Origin: Sulfitobacter sp. JL08
GTDB taxonomy: Bacteria > Pseudomonadota > Alphaproteobacteria > Rhodobacterales > Rhodobacteraceae
DNA: 64,000 nucleotides
Assembly: GCF_003352045.1 (NCBI RefSeq)
Contig: NZ_CP025815.1
Span: 4,030,001 to 4,094,000 of the forward strand
Reading direction: 5' to 3'
Shown here: positions 1-9,367 of the stretch, one piece after another
Numbering within the stretch: the first letter of the stretch is position 1
Layout: every line of letters begins with the position of its first letter
Notes under the pieces: model-generated
Told to the model about the DNA's origin: nothing
Database searches by the model: none
Seen by the model: the letters and a program-made list of their open reading frames with translations, nothing else
Made by a program: the position numbers and the translations under genes

Positions 1-1
1 T

Positions 2-538
2 CCTTCAATTGTGTTCGGGGCCGAGGATGGTTTTTTCAACCGGTTTGCAGGCATGGCGCGCTTTGGCCCGGTTCTGCCCGTTGTGGGCGCGGATACATTG
101 TTCCAGCCGGTCTATGTCGATGATGTCGCGCAGGCCGCCGTTCTGGGTGCCACAGGCAAGGCTGCGGGCGGTGTTTACGAGTTGGGCGGTCCGGATGTCA
201 GCACGTTCCGTGAATTGATGGGCCAGATGCTGGGTGTCATCCGCCGGCGCCGGCTGGTTCTGAACATACCGTTCTGGGCCGCATCGATCATGGGATTTGT
301 CTTTGACATGACCCATACTGTGTCGTTCGGGTTGATCCCGGCCCAGATCACCTGCGATCAGGTGCGCAATCTGCGCAATGACAACATTGTTTCCGAAGGC
401 GCAAAGGGATTGGCGGATCTGGGGATCAAAGCCACCGCGCTTGAGGCTGTGCTGCCGGATTATCTGTGGCGGTTCCGTCCGTCCGGGCAATATGACACCA
501 TCAAGGAATCCGCGGTGAAAATGCGCGCTCAGGAATAG
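2..538 (+). CDS. NDUFA9-like NAD(P)-binding protein, 5' end cut by window
   Basis: This is the C-terminal part of a Rossmann-type NAD(P)-binding protein of the complex I NDUFA9 / atypical short-chain dehydrogenase family. The frame is open from base 2, so the true start lies upstream. Visible family features are the PSIVFG segment followed by EDGFFNRFA, the QPVYVDDVA motif and the YELGGPD motif, all typical of NDUFA9-like proteins. The N-terminal nucleotide-binding glycine motif is outside the window. It is a soluble protein; bacterial members are usually free-standing and their role in respiration is not established. It converges on uppP, and the two stop codons overlap by 10 bases. Confidence 0.82.
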   Translation, partial: PSIVFGAEDGFFNRFAGMARFGPVLPVVGADTLFQPVYVDDVAQAAVLGATGKAAGGVYELGGPDVSTFRELMGQMLGVIRRRRLVLNIPFWAASIMGFVFDMTHTVSFGLIPAQITCDQVRNLRNDNIVSEGAKGLADLGIKATALEAVLPDYLWRFRPSGQYDTIKESAVKMRAQE

Positions 539-1332
539 GCGATGACCAGAAGAACCAGCCCGAGGGCGATTCTGTAGATCACGTAGGGCGTGAAACTGAC
601 ACTGCGCAAAAGGCGCATCATCAGCATCAGCGCCACCAAAGCGGCGATAAACGAAAATACGGCTGCGATCGCACCGGCGCGGGCGGTTTCCACATTTGCT
701 GTTGCGAACACTTCCCCTCCGACCAGAAAGCCGGAGGCAAGGATCGTCGGGATTGACATCAACATGCCAAGCCGGGCGGCGTCCTCTCGCTTGTAGCCCA
801 GACGCCGGGCGCCGGTGATCGTTATGCCCGATCGAGATGTTCCCGGAAGCAGGGCAAGCACCTGCCACAATCCCATGACAACCGCATCTTTTGCTGTCCA
901 GTGCGCGCTGGTTTTAGCATTTGGTCCGGTTCTGTCGGCCCAGTACAGAACCACACCAAAAATCAGCATGGTCCACCCGATCAGTGCGACAGAACGCAGG
1001 TGTTCTTCCCATCCGGCCACCGCGATGATCAGGCCCGCAACCGCAACCGGAAGTGTGGACAGACACAGACAGAACGCAAGTATGGCGCCATCGGTGTCAA
1101 CCTTGCCGACGGCCAGACGCTTCAGGCCATGCAGGGCCATCCTCACGTCGGTCCAGAAATACATCACAACCGCCACAAGCGATCCGACGTGAACGGCAAC
1201 ATCGATAACCTGCCCCTGATCGTTCATCCCGGTCAGTGACGGCAGCAGAATAAGGTGGCCGGAAGACGACACAGGCAAAAACTCGGTCACCCCCTGGACA
1301 AGGGCTACAAGTATCAAATTGAACAAAGTCAT
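529..1332 (-). CDS. uppP: undecaprenyl-diphosphate phosphatase
   Basis: This integral membrane enzyme removes one phosphate from undecaprenyl diphosphate, recycling the lipid carrier for peptidoglycan and other envelope polymers. The predicted protein is 267 residues with about eight hydrophobic segments. The two family signatures are present: EFLPVSSSGHLIL near residue 20 and PGTSRSGITI near residue 170, which hold the catalytic Glu, Ser, His and Arg residues. I chose the ATG at 1332, which gives the usual MTLFNL start; a reading six codons longer is possible. It also confers bacitracin resistance in other species, hence the older name bacA. Confidence 0.95.
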   Translation of the reverse strand: MTLFNLILVALVQGVTEFLPVSSSGHLILLPSLTGMNDQGQVIDVAVHVGSLVAVVMYFWTDVRMALHGLKRLAVGKVDTDGAILAFCLCLSTLPVAVAGLIIAVAGWEEHLRSVALIGWTMLIFGVVLYWADRTGPNAKTSAHWTAKDAVVMGLWQVLALLPGTSRSGITITGARRLGYKREDAARLGMLMSIPTILASGFLVGGEVFATANVETARAGAIAAVFSFIAALVALMLMMRLLRSVSFTPYVIYRIALGLVLLVIAYS

Positions 1333-1565
1333 ACCGTTCAGCTTTCGCACACGTCTACTGCCTGCCCTCCGTATAAGTTCTTTTGTTCAAATGGAAAGAC
1401 AGCATTTAGGTCACATTTGTTACCTAAATTTTGCATTTTTGACCACAGGCGCAGTGCCGGAAGCCAAAATAATTGAAACTAGGTCACTATTACTGACTTT
1501 TTTATCGTTTACAGGTGTTTTAAAGACACTGGACCGAGTCGGGATCGCCAAGGGGAGTCGGAAAT

Positions 1566-2999
1566 TTGGCCAAACAGCCCATGCTTAAATTCGTGAACAT
1601 TGAGCGGATCATGCCCGAAAAGCGGGATGCGCAAGCGCGCAGCGCCGATTTCGATGAAATCTATGCCGAATATGCCGACGAAAAGGCAAAGGAACAGGCA
1701 AGCCGGTGCAGCCAGTGTGGGGTGCCCTATTGCCAGACCCATTGCCCGCTGCACAACAATATCCCCGACTGGCTGCGTTTGACTGCCGAAGGCCGTCTGC
1801 AAGAAGCCTACGAGCTTAGCCAGGCCACGAATACCTTTCCCGAAATATGCGGACGGATCTGCCCCCAGGATCGCCTGTGCGAAGGCAATTGCGTGATCGA
1901 GCAATCAGGCCACGGCACAGTTACAATCGGTTCGGTCGAAAAGTACCTAACGGATACGGCATGGGAAAAAGGCTGGGTCAAACCGATTGATCCGGGTCAG
2001 GAACGCGCCGAAAGCGTTGGAATTATCGGTGCCGGCCCCGGCGGTCTGGCCGCGGCGGATGTGTTGCGCCGCGCCGGCATACAAGTCACTATTTATGACC
2101 GTTATGACCGCGCAGGCGGATTGCTGACCTACGGTATTCCCGGTTTCAAACTGGAAAAAGACGTGGTGATGCGCCGCAACGAACAGCTGGAACAAGGCGG
2201 CGTCAAGTTTGAGCTGAATTGCAACGTGGGCGAAGACATTTCGTTCGAAGACCTGCGCGCGCGCCATGATGCAATTCTGGTTGCGACCGGCGTTTACAAG
2301 ACACGCGATCTGCAGGCCCCCGGCAGCGCCGCAGAGGGTGTTGTAAGCGCGATTGAATTCCTGACGGCAAGCAACCGCAAAAGTTTCGGCGATGCCGTGC
2401 CGGAATTCGATTCCGGCGCGCTGAATGCCCAGGGCAAGCGGGTTGTCGTGATTGGCGGCGGCGACACGGCAATGGATTGTGTCCGCACGTCTGTCCGTCA
2501 GGGGGCTGTGTCGGTCAAGTGTCTGTACCGGCGGGATCGCGCCAACATGCCCGGATCACAACGCGAAGTGCAGAACGCCGAAGAAGAAGGTGTTGTGTTT
2601 GAATGGCTTAGCGCGCCCAAAGGTTTTGCAGGCGATCCCGTGACAGGTGTTATGGTGCAAAAGATGCGTCTTGGCGCACCGGACGCAACAGGGCGTCAGG
2701 CCCCCGAAGTGATCGAAGACGCCGATTATGTCGAAGACGCCGATCTTGTGATCAAGGCGCTGGGTTTTGAACCGGAAGACCTGCCCACACTCTGGAACCA
2801 GCCAGAACTTGAAGTTACACGCTGGGGCACCATCAAGGCAGATTTCACGACAGGCGCCACGGCTTTGCCGGGGGTTTATGCCGTGGGCGATATTGTGCGC
2901 GGGGCATCCCTTGTGGTGTGGGCAATCAAGGACGGGCGCGATGCAGCGGCGGCCATACTTGACCAGTTCAACGCGGCGGCGGCTGTGGCGGCCGAATAA
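1566..2999 (+). CDS. gltD: glutamate synthase (NADPH) small subunit
   Basis: GltD is the small subunit of NADPH-dependent GOGAT. It takes electrons from NADPH through FAD and passes them by Fe-S clusters to GltB for reductive glutamate synthesis. The 477-residue protein has N-terminal cysteines at about 48, 51, 56 and 60 and a second set at about 95, 99, 105 and 109. It then has the FAD-binding GAGPGGLAA near 155 and an NADPH-binding GGGDTAMD near 297. The start is a TTG preceded by an AAGGGGAG ribosome site; an in-frame ATG lies five codons later at 1581. It heads a four-gene unit, gltD-GFA-GFA-gltB. Confidence 0.96.
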   Translation: MAKQPMLKFVNIERIMPEKRDAQARSADFDEIYAEYADEKAKEQASRCSQCGVPYCQTHCPLHNNIPDWLRLTAEGRLQEAYELSQATNTFPEICGRICPQDRLCEGNCVIEQSGHGTVTIGSVEKYLTDTAWEKGWVKPIDPGQERAESVGIIGAGPGGLAAADVLRRAGIQVTIYDRYDRAGGLLTYGIPGFKLEKDVVMRRNEQLEQGGVKFELNCNVGEDISFEDLRARHDAILVATGVYKTRDLQAPGSAAEGVVSAIEFLTASNRKSFGDAVPEFDSGALNAQGKRVVVIGGGDTAMDCVRTSVRQGAVSVKCLYRRDRANMPGSQREVQNAEEEGVVFEWLSAPKGFAGDPVTGVMVQKMRLGAPDATGRQAPEVIEDADYVEDADLVIKALGFEPEDLPTLWNQPELEVTRWGTIKADFTTGATALPGVYAVGDIVRGASLVVWAIKDGRDAAAAILDQFNAAAAVAAE

Positions 3000-3004
3000 C
3001 AGCC

Positions 3005-3439
3005 ATGAAACAGGACGGGTTCATAACAGGACAGTGCATGTGCGGTGCCGTCACTCTGCGCGCCCAGCGCGGTGCGCCGGTTATCCGGGCCTGCCACTGC
3101 GACATGTGCCGCCGCTGGACAAGCAGCATGTTCATGTCGATCCCCTGTGATCAGGATACGATCACCGTCGACGGGCCAGCCAGAGTTTTCCGGTCTTCCG
3201 AATGGGCCGAACGGGCGTTTTGTGACACCTGCGGGTCCGCGCTTTGGTACATGACGGTCCATGACCGACACCGCAATCTGGCGGCGGGCCTGTTTCAGAA
3301 TGCGGCCGGCAACACGCTGAACCTTGAATTCAACAGCGACCAGAAACCGGACGGTTATGCGCTGGCTGGCGATCATCAACGATTGAGCGAAGCGGAAACA
3401 ATTGCGCTGTTTACATCCGGCACTGGTGGGCCATCATGA
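3005..3439 (+). CDS. GFA (CENP-V/GFA) family zinc protein, first of a pair
   Basis: This small zinc protein of the GFA family has 144 residues. Zinc ligands are visible in three places: CMCG near residue 11, CHCDMC near 30 and CDTCG near 77. The founding member was described as glutathione-dependent formaldehyde-activating enzyme, but most members have no proven activity, so the substrate here is unknown. It lies 5 bases after gltD, and its stop overlaps the start of the next gene (ATGA), so it is almost certainly co-transcribed with glutamate synthase. It resembles its neighbour closely enough to suggest an old tandem duplication. Confidence 0.88.
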   Translation: MKQDGFITGQCMCGAVTLRAQRGAPVIRACHCDMCRRWTSSMFMSIPCDQDTITVDGPARVFRSSEWAERAFCDTCGSALWYMTVHDRHRNLAAGLFQNAAGNTLNLEFNSDQKPDGYALAGDHQRLSEAETIALFTSGTGGPS

Positions 3440-3873
3440 CCAACACGACCGGCAGATGCCTGTGCGGCGAAGTCCGCGTGACCGTCACAGCCCCACTGGA
3501 CGCGATTTCGGCGTGTCATTGCGATATGTGCCGCCGCTGGAGCGGATCGGTGCAAATGGGCATTGCGGTCGATAGTGATCATGTACAGGTCAGCGGCCCC
3601 GTCAAACGCCACCAGTCGTCTTCTTTTGCCGAACGCGCCTGGTGTGACCACTGCGGATCCGCACTTTGGCTGCGCGACACCTCCGGAGCGAATGCACGAT
3701 TTATCGAACTTGTGCCGGGCCTGTTTGACAACGCGGGCGATGCAAGCCTTGTCCGAGAAGTTTACGCAGACAAATGCCCCACCGGTTACGCATTTCGCGG
3801 CGATCACAATCGGATCACCAAAGCGGATTATGAAAAGAACAACCCCTTCGTTCGAGAGGAAGATACACCATGA
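3436..3873 (+). CDS. GFA (CENP-V/GFA) family zinc protein, second of a pair
   Basis: A second GFA-family protein, 145 residues, with the same cysteine layout as the preceding gene: CLCG near residue 9, CHCDMCRRW near 28 and CDHCGSALW near 74. Its start overlaps the upstream stop by four bases, and its own stop overlaps the gltB start in the same ATGA fashion, so translation of GFA1, GFA2 and gltB looks coupled. No catalytic function can be read from the sequence. The position inside a gltD/gltB unit suggests a link to glutamate, glutathione or one-carbon metabolism, but that is inference only. Confidence 0.88.
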   Translation: MTNTTGRCLCGEVRVTVTAPLDAISACHCDMCRRWSGSVQMGIAVDSDHVQVSGPVKRHQSSSFAERAWCDHCGSALWLRDTSGANARFIELVPGLFDNAGDASLVREVYADKCPTGYAFRGDHNRITKADYEKNNPFVREEDTP

Positions 3874-6800
3874 CAAAATTTGATGATGCGTGGGTGCGGG
3901 CCGAAGAAGAAAAGCGCAAATGGATGGCTGAAAACAGTCTCTATTCCGAAGAAGATGAGCATTCTTCCTGTGGCGTCGGTCTTGTTGTGTCCCTTGACGG
4001 GTCGCCATCGCGCACAGTCGTGGAAAAGGGGATTCAGGCGCTCAAGGCGATCTGGCATCGCGGCGCGGTGGATGCTGATGGCAAGACCGGAGACGGGGCC
4101 GGCATTCACGTACAGATTCCGGTGCCGTTCTTCTACAACCAGATCGAAAGAACCGGGCACACGCCACGTATGGATCAGCTTATTGCGGTGGGTCAGGTGT
4201 TTCTGCCCCGCACCAATTTTGCCGCACAGGAAACCTGCCGCACGATCATGGAAACCGAAGTGCTGCGCATGGGCTATTACATCTACGGATGGCGGCACGT
4301 TCCGGTCGATATCACCTGTCTGGGCGAAAAGGCGAACGCGACGCGGCCTGAAATTGAACAGATCATCATCAGCAATTCCAAAGGCGTTGATGAGGAAACC
4401 TTTGAGCGCGAGCTTTACGTGATCCGGCGCCGCGTCGAAAAAGCTGCGGCTGCGGCCCATGTACAGGGTCTGTATATCGCGTCTTTGTCATGCCGTTCGA
4501 TCATCTACAAAGGCATGATGCTGGCCGAACAGGTTGCCGTTTTCTATCCCGACCTGATGGATGAACGGTTTGAAAGCGCCTTTGCCATCTATCACCAGCG
4601 CTATTCCACCAACACGTTCCCGCAATGGTGGCTGGCCCAGCCATTTCGGATGCTGGCCCATAACGGCGAAATCAACACGCTCAAGGGCAACGTCAACTGG
4701 ATGAAAAGCCACGAGATTCGCATGGCGTCGAGCACGTTCGGGGACATGGCGGAAGATATCAAACCGATCATTCCCCAGGGATCATCGGATTCGGGCGCCC
4801 TGGACGCCGTGTTCGAGGTTCTGGTGCGTGCGGGGCGCAATGCGCCCATGGCAAAAACCATGCTTGTCCCTGAAAGCTGGAGCAAACAGGCCATCGAACT
4901 GCCGCAGGCGTGGCGTGATATGTATTCCTATTGCAATTCGGTCATGGAACCATGGGACGGCCCTGCCGCACTGGCCATGACGGACGGGCGCTGGGTGTGC
5001 GCCGGTCTTGACCGGAACGGGCTGCGCCCGATGCGCTATGTGGTGACAGGCAGCGGCTTGCTGATTGCTGGATCCGAGGCCGGAATGGTGCCGATCAACG
5101 AAGCTGGCGTTGTTGAAAAAGGCGCGCTTGGCCCGGGTCAGTTGATTGCGGTCGATATGGCCGAGGGTCGGCTGTATCACGACACCGAAATCAAGAATAA
5201 GCTGTCGGATGCGCAGCCGTTTGGCGAATGGGTCGGCAAGATCAAGGAACTGGATCAGCACCTGTCTGCCGTCACTGAAAAAGCTGTGTTTGACGGACCC
5301 GAGTTGCGTAAGCGCCAGATCGCAGCGGGTTACACCATTGAAGAAATTGAACAAATCCTTGCGCCTATGGCCGAAGATGGCAAGGAAACCCTCGCGTCCA
5401 TGGGCGATGATACGCCTTCGGCCGTGTTGTCAAAACAGTACCGGCCGCTTAGCCATTTTTTCCGCCAGAATTTTTCGCAGGTCACAAACCCGCCCATCGA
5501 CAGTTTGCGCGAATACCGCGTGATGAGCCTTAAGACGCGGTTCGGAAACCTGAAGAACGTGCTGGACGAAGACAGCAACCAGACCGAAATTCTGGTGATG
5601 GAAAGCCCGTTTATCGGGAACACCCAGTTTGAAGAGTTGCGCGAACATTTCAACGCCGATCTGGTCGAGATCGACTGTAGTTTCGCGCCCGGAACCGGGG
5701 CATTGAATGCCGCCTTGGCCCGCGTCAGGGCCGAAGCCGAAGATGCCGTGCGATCCGGCGCCGGGCATATCGTTCTGTCGGATCATCTGTCGAACAACGA
5801 CAAGGTTGCGATGCCGATGATTCTGGCAACCAGCGCCGTGCACAGCCACTTGATCCGCAAGGGATTGCGCACATTCTGTTCTGTCACGGTGCGGTCGGCG
5901 GAATGCATTGATCCGCATTATTTCGCCGTTCTGATCGGGTGCGGTGCAACTATCGTGAACCCCTATCTGGCCGAGGATACTCTGGCCGACCGCATCAGTC
6001 GCGGATTGCTGGATGGTCCGCTGACAGAAGCAGTTGCGCGTTATCGCGAAGCCATTGATCAGGGTCTGCTCAAGATCATGGCAAAAATGGGCATTTCGGT
6101 CATTTCCAGCTATCGCGGCGGTCTGAATTTCGAGGCCGTCGGGTTAAGCCGGGCCATGTGTGCCGAATATTTCCCCGGTATGACAAGCCGGATTTCCGGC
6201 ATTGGCGTGGTCGGCATCCAGCGCAAGGCCGAAGAGGTGCACACACGCGGCTGGCAGGGTGACGGAACCGTCATGCCGATCGGAGGCTTTTACAAGGCGC
6301 GCACAAGCGGTGAAACCCACGCATGGGAAGCCACGTCGATGCACATGTTGCAGATGGCCTGCAACAAGGCATCTTATGAAATGTGGAAGCAATACAGCGC
6401 CAAGATGAAAAGCAATCCGCCCATTCATCTGCGCGACCTTCTTGAGATCAAGCCATTGGGCGCGCCCGTACCGATCGAGGAAGTGGAAAGCATCACCAGC
6501 ATCCGCAAGCGGTTTGTCACCCCTGGCATGTCGCTTGGCGCCCTTAGCCCCGAGGCGCACAAGACGCTGAACGTGGCAATGAACCGGATCGGTGCCAAAT
6601 CGGATTCCGGCGAAGGCGGCGAAGACCCCGCCCATTTTGTACCCGAACCCAACGGCGATAATCCGTCTGCCAAGATCAAACAGGTGGCATCCGGCCGCTT
6701 CGGGGTAACGGCCGAATATCTGAACCAATGCGAAGAACTGGAAATCAAGGTGGCCCAGGGGGCCAAACCCGGCGAAGGCGGCCAGTTGCCCGGCATGAAA

Positions 6801-8402
6801 GTGACCGAACTGATCGCACGTTTGCGCCATTCCACCCCCGGTGTGACACTGATTTCACCGCCGCCGCATCACGACATCTATTCGATCGAGGATCTGGCCC
6901 AGCTGATCTATGATCTCAAACAGATCAACCCGCGCTGCAAGGTGACTGTAAAGCTCGTCGCCAGCTCGGGTGTCGGGACAATTGCAGCCGGTGTGGCCAA
7001 GGCAAAAGCCGACATTATCCTTATTTCGGGTCACAATGGCGGCACCGGAGCGTCGCCTGCGACATCCATCAAATACGCGGGCCTGCCATGGGAAATGGGT
7101 CTGACCGAAGCACATCAGGTTCTCAGCATGAACAAGCTGCGCGACCGGATCACGTTGCGCACCGATGGCGGTTTGCGCACCGGCCGCGATATTGTCATGG
7201 CCGCGATGATGGGTGCCGAAGAATACGGTATCGGCACCGCTGCGCTGATCGCGATGGGCTGCATCATGGTGCGCCAGTGCCAAAGCAACACCTGCCCTGT
7301 GGGCGTATGCACGCAGGATGATGCATTGCGGGCAAAGTTCACCGGTAACGCAGACAAGGTTGTGAACCTGATCACGTTCTATGCCACCGAAGTGCGTGAA
7401 TTGCTGGCTGCAATCGGTGCCCGATCCCTGGACGAGGTGATTGGCCGTGCCGATCTTCTGACACAGGTATCGCGCGGGTCTGCGCATCTGGACGATCTGG
7501 ATCTTAACCCGTTGCTGATCACCGTAGATGGCGCATCTGAAATCGTTTACGATCGCAACCGGCCACGAAATGCCGTGCCGGATACGCTGGATGCAGAAAT
7601 CGTCCGCGATGCGGCGCGATTCCTGGAAGATGGCGAAAAAATGCAGCTGTCCTATGCGGTGCAGAACACTCACCGCACGGTAGGTGCCCGCACGTCCAGC
7701 CACATCGTGAAACGGTTTGGCATGCGCAACACGCTGCAACCCAACCATCTGACGGTCAAGTTGACAGGCTCTGCCGGCCAATCCCTTGGCGCATTTGCGG
7801 CACCGGGGCTGAAACTTGAGGTCAGTGGCGATGCGAACGATTATGTGGGCAAGGGTCTTTCCGGCGGAACGATCGTTGTGCGCCCGCCAATGGCCAGCCC
7901 GCTGGATGCGTCCAAGAACACGATCATCGGCAACACGGTGCTCTATGGCGCGACCGACGGCTATCTGTTTGCGGCAGGTCGCGCCGGCGAACGGTTTGCC
8001 GTGCGCAATTCGGGCGCCAAGGCCGTGATCGAAGGCTGTGGCAGCAACGGGTGTGAATATATGACAGGCGGTGTTGCGGTCATTCTGGGTGAAATCGGTG
8101 CGAATTTCGCGGCCGGCATGACGGGGGGTATGGCCTACTTGTACGACCCGACCGGCCATTCGAAAACGCTGATGAACATGGAAACTGTTGTAACTTGCCC
8201 TGTAACAGTGCCGCATTGGCTGAAGGAACTGGAAGAACTGGTGCAGCGCCATGCTGCTGAAACCGGCAGTCGCAAAGCAATCGACCTGCTACAGCACTGG
8301 GATCTTGAGATTGGCAATTTCATGCAGATCTGCCCGAAAGAAATGCTGGTCCACCTCGCCGCTCCGCTGGGGTTGTCGGATACCGCAATGCCCGCGGAAT
8401 AG
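3870..8402 (+). CDS. gltB: glutamate synthase (NADPH) large subunit
   Basis: GltB carries the glutaminase and synthase reactions of GOGAT: glutamine plus 2-oxoglutarate plus reductant gives two glutamates. The protein is 1,510 residues, the normal family length. The class II amidotransferase nucleophile is Cys34 in SSCGVG, so a 33-residue propeptide is expected to be removed. The central FMN/synthase domain includes GGTGASPATS near 1058, and a 3Fe-4S motif CQSNTCPVGVC starts near 1137. The C-terminal part is the GXGXG beta-helix domain. Its start overlaps the stop of the second GFA gene. A GC-rich hairpin follows at about 8425. Confidence 0.97.
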   Translation: MTKFDDAWVRAEEEKRKWMAENSLYSEEDEHSSCGVGLVVSLDGSPSRTVVEKGIQALKAIWHRGAVDADGKTGDGAGIHVQIPVPFFYNQIERTGHTPRMDQLIAVGQVFLPRTNFAAQETCRTIMETEVLRMGYYIYGWRHVPVDITCLGEKANATRPEIEQIIISNSKGVDEETFERELYVIRRRVEKAAAAAHVQGLYIASLSCRSIIYKGMMLAEQVAVFYPDLMDERFESAFAIYHQRYSTNTFPQWWLAQPFRMLAHNGEINTLKGNVNWMKSHEIRMASSTFGDMAEDIKPIIPQGSSDSGALDAVFEVLVRAGRNAPMAKTMLVPESWSKQAIELPQAWRDMYSYCNSVMEPWDGPAALAMTDGRWVCAGLDRNGLRPMRYVVTGSGLLIAGSEAGMVPINEAGVVEKGALGPGQLIAVDMAEGRLYHDTEIKNKLSDAQPFGEWVGKIKELDQHLSAVTEKAVFDGPELRKRQIAAGYTIEEIEQILAPMAEDGKETLASMGDDTPSAVLSKQYRPLSHFFRQNFSQVTNPPIDSLREYRVMSLKTRFGNLKNVLDEDSNQTEILVMESPFIGNTQFEELREHFNADLVEIDCSFAPGTGALNAALARVRAEAEDAVRSGAGHIVLSDHLSNNDKVAMPMILATSAVHSHLIRKGLRTFCSVTVRSAECIDPHYFAVLIGCGATIVNPYLAEDTLADRISRGLLDGPLTEAVARYREAIDQGLLKIMAKMGISVISSYRGGLNFEAVGLSRAMCAEYFPGMTSRISGIGVVGIQRKAEEVHTRGWQGDGTVMPIGGFYKARTSGETHAWEATSMHMLQMACNKASYEMWKQYSAKMKSNPPIHLRDLLEIKPLGAPVPIEEVESITSIRKRFVTPGMSLGALSPEAHKTLNVAMNRIGAKSDSGEGGEDPAHFVPEPNGDNPSAKIKQVASGRFGVTAEYLNQCEELEIKVAQGAKPGEGGQLPGMKVTELIARLRHSTPGVTLISPPPHHDIYSIEDLAQLIYDLKQINPRCKVTVKLVASSGVGTIAAGVAKAKADIILISGHNGGTGASPATSIKYAGLPWEMGLTEAHQVLSMNKLRDRITLRTDGGLRTGRDIVMAAMMGAEEYGIGTAALIAMGCIMVRQCQSNTCPVGVCTQDDALRAKFTGNADKVVNLITFYATEVRELLAAIGARSLDEVIGRADLLTQVSRGSAHLDDLDLNPLLITVDGASEIVYDRNRPRNAVPDTLDAEIVRDAARFLEDGEKMQLSYAVQNTHRTVGARTSSHIVKRFGMRNTLQPNHLTVKLTGSAGQSLGAFAAPGLKLEVSGDANDYVGKGLSGGTIVVRPPMASPLDASKNTIIGNTVLYGATDGYLFAAGRAGERFAVRNSGAKAVIEGCGSNGCEYMTGGVAVILGEIGANFAAGMTGGMAYLYDPTGHSKTLMNMETVVTCPVTVPHWLKELEELVQRHAAETGSRKAIDLLQHWDLEIGNFMQICPKEMLVHLAAPLGLSDTAMPAE
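3931..3943 (-). repeat. TTAGRGWCTRTTTT-type word in gltB
   Basis: On the minus strand this reads TAGAGACTGTTTT; it is antisense to gltB and spans the codons for NSLY. One of ten related copies in the backbone. Confidence 0.5.
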
Positions 8403-8424
8403 CAGTTCTTCACACGTCTTTCTG

Positions 8425-8454
8425 GGGCGCGGTCCGGATACCGGTTCCGCGCCC
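8425..8454 (+). terminator. putative terminator after gltB
   Basis: An inverted repeat GGGCGCGG / CCGCGCCC with a 14-base loop lies 22 bases after the gltB stop and is followed by TGATTTGT. The stem is strong but the T-run is weak, so intrinsic termination is plausible rather than certain. Confidence 0.55.
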
Positions 8455-8559
8455 TGATTTGTATCGCCGATCCGTCAGGTCGTTTTTCAAAGCGGCCGGG
8501 CTGCCGGTTGCGCGATCTTGCGCTTTTCTCGGGGCGCGCTGCCGCCTATAGCTAGGCAC

Positions 8560-9309
8560 ATGTCACAGGCATCGAAATCAAAAACGACCCGGTCCAAAAC
8601 CAAATCCAAGGCCAAGGCGGGCAAGACACCCCAAACCGGCCCGATAAGACGCGTATTGCGCTGGGCCGCGCGCGGCGCATTGGCGATCTTCGCCTTTTTC
8701 GTATTGGCTGTTTTGCTGTTGAACTGGGTAAATCCCCCCACAAATCTTTACATGATGTCAGAATCCCGCCGATTGGGCGGCGTGAAACAGGAATGGGTCG
8801 CGCTGACGCAGATCAATCCGGCGATGGCACGATCTGTCGTTGCTGCGGAAGACGCGAATTTCTGCAACCACTGGGGGTTTGATCTACCCGCGATCAAGGC
8901 CGCAATCGAAGCGGGCAGCAATCGCGGCGCATCGACGATCACCCAGCAAACAGTCAAGAATGTCTTACTTTGGCATGGGCGCACATGGATCAGAAAAGCG
9001 CTGGAGGCGGGCCTGACGCCGCTGGTCGAAGCGATCTGGTCCAAACGCAGGATCATCGAAGTCTACCTGAACGTCGCCGAATTCGACGAAGGCGTGTTTG
9101 GGGTGAAAGCGGCGGCAGATCACTATTTTGGTGTAACGCCTGACAGGTTGTCAGATGCTCAGGCAGCACGACTGGCCGCCATCCTTCCCGCACCAAAAAC
9201 ACGATCCGCCTCTGATCCGTCCGCGACAACGCGCAAACGTGCCGCTTCCATTCAGGACGGGGCGGCCACGATCCGCGCGGATGGCCGGTCAGCGTGTTTC
9301 GAGAGTTGA
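8560..9309 (+). CDS. mtgA: monofunctional biosynthetic peptidoglycan transglycosylase
   Basis: MtgA polymerises lipid II into glycan strands at the outer face of the inner membrane (GT51 family). From the ATG at 8560 the protein is 249 residues: a Lys-rich cytoplasmic tail, one membrane segment at about residues 34-52, then the catalytic domain. GT51 motifs are visible: AAEDANFCNHWGFD (with the catalytic Glu), RGASTITQQ, and KRRIIEVYLNVAEF. There is no transpeptidase domain. An alternative ATG 14 codons upstream at 8518 gives a longer tail; neither start has a clear ribosome site. Confidence 0.93.
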   Translation: MSQASKSKTTRSKTKSKAKAGKTPQTGPIRRVLRWAARGALAIFAFFVLAVLLLNWVNPPTNLYMMSESRRLGGVKQEWVALTQINPAMARSVVAAEDANFCNHWGFDLPAIKAAIEAGSNRGASTITQQTVKNVLLWHGRTWIRKALEAGLTPLVEAIWSKRRIIEVYLNVAEFDEGVFGVKAAADHYFGVTPDRLSDAQAARLAAILPAPKTRSASDPSATTRKRAASIQDGAATIRADGRSACFES

Positions 9310-9367
9310 AATATCACGCGCCAGCGGGCATTGAAGAAGAACCTTTGTTCGATCTGGATTAGAATGC

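Noticed and set aside
5-868. Long minus-strand frame of 287 codons
   Set aside because: It lies over the NDUFA9-like gene and uppP, which have clear family matches; the translation has no recognisable domain.
6855-8252. Minus-strand frame of 465 codons
   Set aside because: It is fully inside gltB in the antisense direction; the His/Arg/Gln-rich translation is typical of a shadow frame in GC-rich DNA.
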